Below are positions 22,667-25,195 of a stretch of 25,195 bases of DNA, in pieces; positions within the stretch are counted from its first letter, which is position 1, and each line of letters starts with the position of its first letter. The notes beneath the pieces were generated by a model. The model ran no database searches. It was given only the letters and a program-made list of their open reading frames with translations, and had not been told where the DNA came from. The translations under genes and the position numbers were made by a program. This DNA comes from JALORV01 sp044225415 (GTDB lineage: Bacteria; Pseudomonadota; Gammaproteobacteria; Burkholderiales; Burkholderiaceae_F): positions 1 through 25,195 of the forward strand of contig JBGAIO010000030.1 of the NCBI GenBank assembly GCA_044225415.1. Direction: 5' to 3'.

Positions 22667-24044
22667 ATGGCGCTTGACTTTCCCGAGCGGGACCCAGCAT
22701 TGGCGCGGCCCGCGCTCACGGTGTCCGCGCTGAACCGCACCGTGGCGGGCCTGCTCGAACGCAGCTTCCCGCTGGTCAAGGTGCAGGGCGAGATCGCGAA
22801 CATCACGCGGGCGGCCAGCGGCCACTGGTACTTCACGCTGAAGGACGACAGCGCACAGGTGCGCTGCGTGATGTTCCGCAGCCGCGCGGGCCTGCTCGGC
22901 TGGACGCCGAAGCAGGGCGATGACGTCGAGGCCACTGCCGTCGTCGGCCTGTACGAGGCGCGCGGCGAGTTCCAGCTCACCGTCGAGCACCTGAGCCGCG
23001 CCGGGCTCGGCCGGCTGTTCGAGGAGTTCCAGCGCCTGAAGCAGCGACTCGCGGCCGAAGGACTGTTCGAGGCGGCGCGCAAGCGGCCGCTGCCGCGACT
23101 GCCGCGCGCGGTGGGCATCGTCACGTCGTTGCAGGCGGCCGCGCTGACCGATGTGCTGACCGCACTGCGCCGGCGCGCGCCATACCTGCAGGCGATCGTC
23201 TACCCGGTGCCGGTGCAGGGTGCGGGGGCGGGCGCGCAGATCGCCGCGATGCTGGCCGCCGTATCGAAACGCAGGTCGGCCGATGGCGTGGAGGTGGTGC
23301 TGCTGGTGCGCGGCGGCGGATCGATCGAGGACCTGTGGTCGTTCAACGAGGAAGTCGTGGCGCGTGCCATCGTCGCTTCCGAGGTGCCCGTCGTGGTCGG
23401 CGTCGGCCATGAGAGCGACTTCACCATCGCGGACTTCGCCGCGGACCTGCGCGCGCCGACGCCCACCGCCGCGGCGGAACTGGTCGCGCCGTCGGACGCG
23501 CTGCGCGACACGGTTGCGACGCAGCTGCGCCACCTGGTACGGCGCCTGGAGTTCCGCCTCAACGCGACGGCGCAGCGGCTCGACTACGCGCAGCGCCGCC
23601 TGCTGACCCCTCGCGCCGCGTTCGCCGCGCTCGACGCGCGTCCGGGCTGCTGCGTTCGCGTGCCACCGCAGCCCTGGCACGCTCGACCGGCGGCGCCGCG
23701 GCGCGGGGCCGATGCAGCGCGCGCGCTGGCTGCGCGCCCGGCCCGACGTCGACGTGCGGGGCGTGCTGCAGCAGCGTGAACGCCTGACGGCGGCGTCGCA
23801 GGCACGCCTGGGCGCAGCGCGTCTGGCCCTGCAGCCGCTGGTCGCGCGGCTCGGTGCGCTGGACCCGACGGCGGTGCTGGCGCGCGGCTACGCGATCGCG
23901 CTCGACCGCGACGGGCGCGCCGTCACCGACGCCGCGGCGCTGCAGGTCGGCGCGCCGTTGCGCATCGTGCTTGCGCAAGGTGCGGCCGGCACGCGTATCG
24001 AAACCATCGAGCCGGGTGCGGCGCGCGATTCCGGTCCCACGTAG
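22667..24044 (+). CDS. xseA: exodeoxyribonuclease VII large subunit, one frame break near 23645
   Basis: XseA with XseB forms a single-strand exonuclease. The N-terminal OB-fold reads LTVSALNRTVAGLLERSFPL, KVQGEIANITRAASGHWYFT and LKDDSAQVRCVMFRSRAG. The catalytic core has GIVTSLQAAALTDVLTALRR, VLLVRGGGSIEDLWSFNEEV, VPVVVGVGHESDFTIADFAA and DLRAPTPTAAAELVAP. After about residue 325 one base is lost or gained and the frame changes; the C-terminal helical part then reads RERLTAASQARLGAARLALQ and LDPTAVLARGYAIALDRDGR to the stop at 24044. The total is near 459 codons, normal for the family. The start ATG 22667 (MALDFPERD) is favoured; ATG 22625 is in frame and part of a 16-base direct repeat with it. 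xseA next to sodB is usual in Burkholderiales. Confidence 0.9.
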
Positions 24045-24118
24045 ACTCCCGTTTCGATGTCCAGAGGCACGACGCGTGCTCAGCCAGCGTCTGCACTCCA
24101 ACTCCAGCCGAGGCCACC

Positions 24119-24700
24119 ATGGAACACAAGCTGCCGCCACTGCCGTACCCGATGAATGCGCTCGAGCCGCACATGTCGAAGGAAACCTTCGAATATCACT
24201 ACGGCAAGCATCACCAGGCCTATGTCACGAACCTGAACAACCTGATCAAGGGCACGGAGTTCGAGAACATGCCGCTGGAGGACATCATCCGCAAGTCCTC
24301 GGGCGGCATCTTCAACAATGCCGCACAGGTGTGGAACCACACCTTCTTCTGGAACTGCATGCGCCCCGACGGCGGCGGTACGCCCACCGGCGCAGTCGCG
24401 AAGGGCATCGACGCGAAGTGGGGTTCCTATGACGCGTTCAAGGAGGCCTTCACCAAGAGCGCCGTCGGCAACTTCGGCTCCGGCTGGACGTGGCTGGTGC
24501 AGAAGAAGGACGGCTCCTTCGACATCGTCAACACCAGCAACGCGGCCACGCCGCTGACCACCGGCGACGAGCCGATGCTGACCATCGACGTGTGGGAACA
24601 CGCCTACTACATCGACCACCGCAACGCGCGCCCGAAGTTCGTCGAGACCTGGCTGAAGTCGCTGGTCAACTGGGAGTTCGCGGCGGCGAACTGCGTCTGA
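24119..24700 (+). CDS. sodB: superoxide dismutase, Fe type
   Basis: This 193-residue cytoplasmic enzyme turns superoxide into oxygen and hydrogen peroxide. All four metal ligands are visible: His27 (FEYHYGKHHQAYV), His74 (VWNHTFFW), Asp157 and His161 (TIDVWEHAYY). The Gln in NNAAQVWNHTF marks the iron type, and the block GNFGSGWTWLV is standard. The start ATG 24119 has GAGG 6 bases upstream. It lies 74 bases after xseA and may share its transcript or have its own promoter. A palindromic repeat follows 47 bases after the stop, between it and the convergent DUF192 gene. Confidence 0.97.
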   Translation: MEHKLPPLPYPMNALEPHMSKETFEYHYGKHHQAYVTNLNNLIKGTEFENMPLEDIIRKSSGGIFNNAAQVWNHTFFWNCMRPDGGGTPTGAVAKGIDAKWGSYDAFKEAFTKSAVGNFGSGWTWLVQKKDGSFDIVNTSNAATPLTTGDEPMLTIDVWEHAYYIDHRNARPKFVETWLKSLVNWEFAAANCV

Positions 24701-24747
24701 TCGTCGCCCCGGCGAGGGCCGGGGCTCGATGTGCAGCAAACGCAAAC

Positions 24748-24773
24748 CGGATCCCCGCTTTCGCGGGGATGAC
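24748..24773. repeat. palindromic repeat element (copy E)
   Basis: The sequence CGGATCCCCGCTTTCGCGGGGATGAC, with the same core as copies A-C, lies between the convergent sodB and DUF192 genes, where it can act as a terminator for both. Confidence 0.87.
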
Positions 24774-24784
24774 GGTGTGCGTAC

Positions 24785-25195
24785 CTACCGCCCCGTGCCG
24801 CCCTGCGTCGGCAGTCCCGCAATCCGCGACCCCGCCTTCAGCCCCTTCTTCGCGAACCAGCCCTTCTCCATCTCCAGCGCATAGCGCACCGGGCGCGGCG
24901 GGCAATGCGACGCGTCGGACTTCGGCGCCATGTCGGCGATGGACGCAATGGTGCCGTCGTCGTCGATGAACGCGATCGACAGCGGCAGCAGGGTGTTGCG
25001 CATCCAGAAGCAGTGCACCTGCTTCGCCTCGAACACGAACAGCATGCCGTGGTTGGGCGGGGTGGTCTCGCGGAACATCATGCCGATCTGGCGCTTCTGG
25101 TCCGTGTCGGCAATCTCGGCGGTGATGACGTGCATGCCGGCGGTGAGCTTCGCGGTCGGCAGCGTGGGCTGCGGGCCGGTCTGTGCGAGCGCTGG
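24785..25195 (-). CDS. DUF192 family exported protein (5' end outside window)
   Basis: The frame stays open to the window edge, so the gene begins outside. The visible part starts ALAQTGPQPTLPTAKLTAGM, where ALAQ looks like the end of a signal peptide, and goes on with ITAEIADTDQKRQIGMMFRE, HGMLFVFEAKQVHCFWMRNT, LLPLSIAFIDDDGTIASIAD, SHCPPRPVRYALEMEKGWFA and KKGLKAGSRI. These are the DUF192 blocks; the family is a small beta-barrel of unknown function. A Met at 25135 could be taken for a start but lies within the conserved domain, after the signal peptide. The TAG stop is at 24785-24787. It is convergent with sodB. Confidence 0.9.
   Translation of the reverse strand, partial: PALAQTGPQPTLPTAKLTAGMHVITAEIADTDQKRQIGMMFRETTPPNHGMLFVFEAKQVHCFWMRNTLLPLSIAFIDDDGTIASIADMAPKSDASHCPPRPVRYALEMEKGWFAKKGLKAGSRIAGLPTQGGTGR

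Noticed and set aside
1..25195. CRISPR arrays, insertion sequences, phage or toxin-antitoxin genes
   Set aside because: No regularly spaced repeats, transposase, integrase or toxin-like frames were seen; the repeats present are dispersed short palindromes.

Overview
The window reads as high-GC chromosomal DNA of a betaproteobacterium, most likely of the order Burkholderiales. The main reasons are gene orders I recognise from that group: exbB-exbD-lpxK-trm112-kdsB-adk with xseA-sodB divergent to it, and rpsT next to murJ and a DUF3579 gene. No rRNA, tRNA, CRISPR array, insertion sequence or prophage gene is visible. Both edges cut a gene: a GMC oxidoreductase on the left and a DUF192 protein on the right.

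Left part (1-4.4 kb): the 3' part of a GMC oxidoreductase (+) meets a minus-strand operon read as marR, a DUF1398 protein and an alpha/beta hydrolase with a Tat-like signal. The marR promoter carries a perfect palindrome between its -35 and -10 boxes, which suggests self-repression. DUF3579 (+) and rpsT (-) follow. Middle (4.5-15.2 kb): murJ (+); a minus-strand set of a small exported protein, a short-chain dehydrogenase, a gamma-glutamyltransferase lipoprotein and a peroxiredoxin; then on plus a two-domain acyl-CoA transferase with a C-terminal extension and the cioAB (cyanide-insensitive type) quinol oxidase. Reading frames here are clean.

Right part (14.7-25.2 kb): a long minus-strand series starts at about 22.3 kb: exbB, exbD, lpxK, trm112, kdsB, adk, a membrane proton pyrophosphatase, a membrane-anchored OmpA-like protein and a GNAT acetyltransferase. 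Divergent to it are xseA and sodB, then the DUF192 gene on minus. The most unusual item is the pyrophosphatase: its reading frame continues past the last membrane helix into an Ala/Pro/Val linker and an OmpA-like peptidoglycan-binding domain. A second gene with a related OmpA-like domain follows 8 bases later. Together they suggest an energy-conserving ion pump anchored to the cell wall.

A palindromic repeat (core CCCCGCTTTCGCGGGG) occurs at least five times, mostly at gene ends. One copy supplies the murJ stop codon and another the first codons of the gamma-glutamyltransferase. Many single-base frame breaks occur at 1.8-4.2 kb, 17.3-18.2 kb, 19.3-21.2 kb and near 23.65 kb. They hit genes that are normally essential (rpsT, lpxK, kdsB), and some come in compensating pairs that hide inside an open frame. 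I read these mainly as sequence or assembly errors rather than gene decay.
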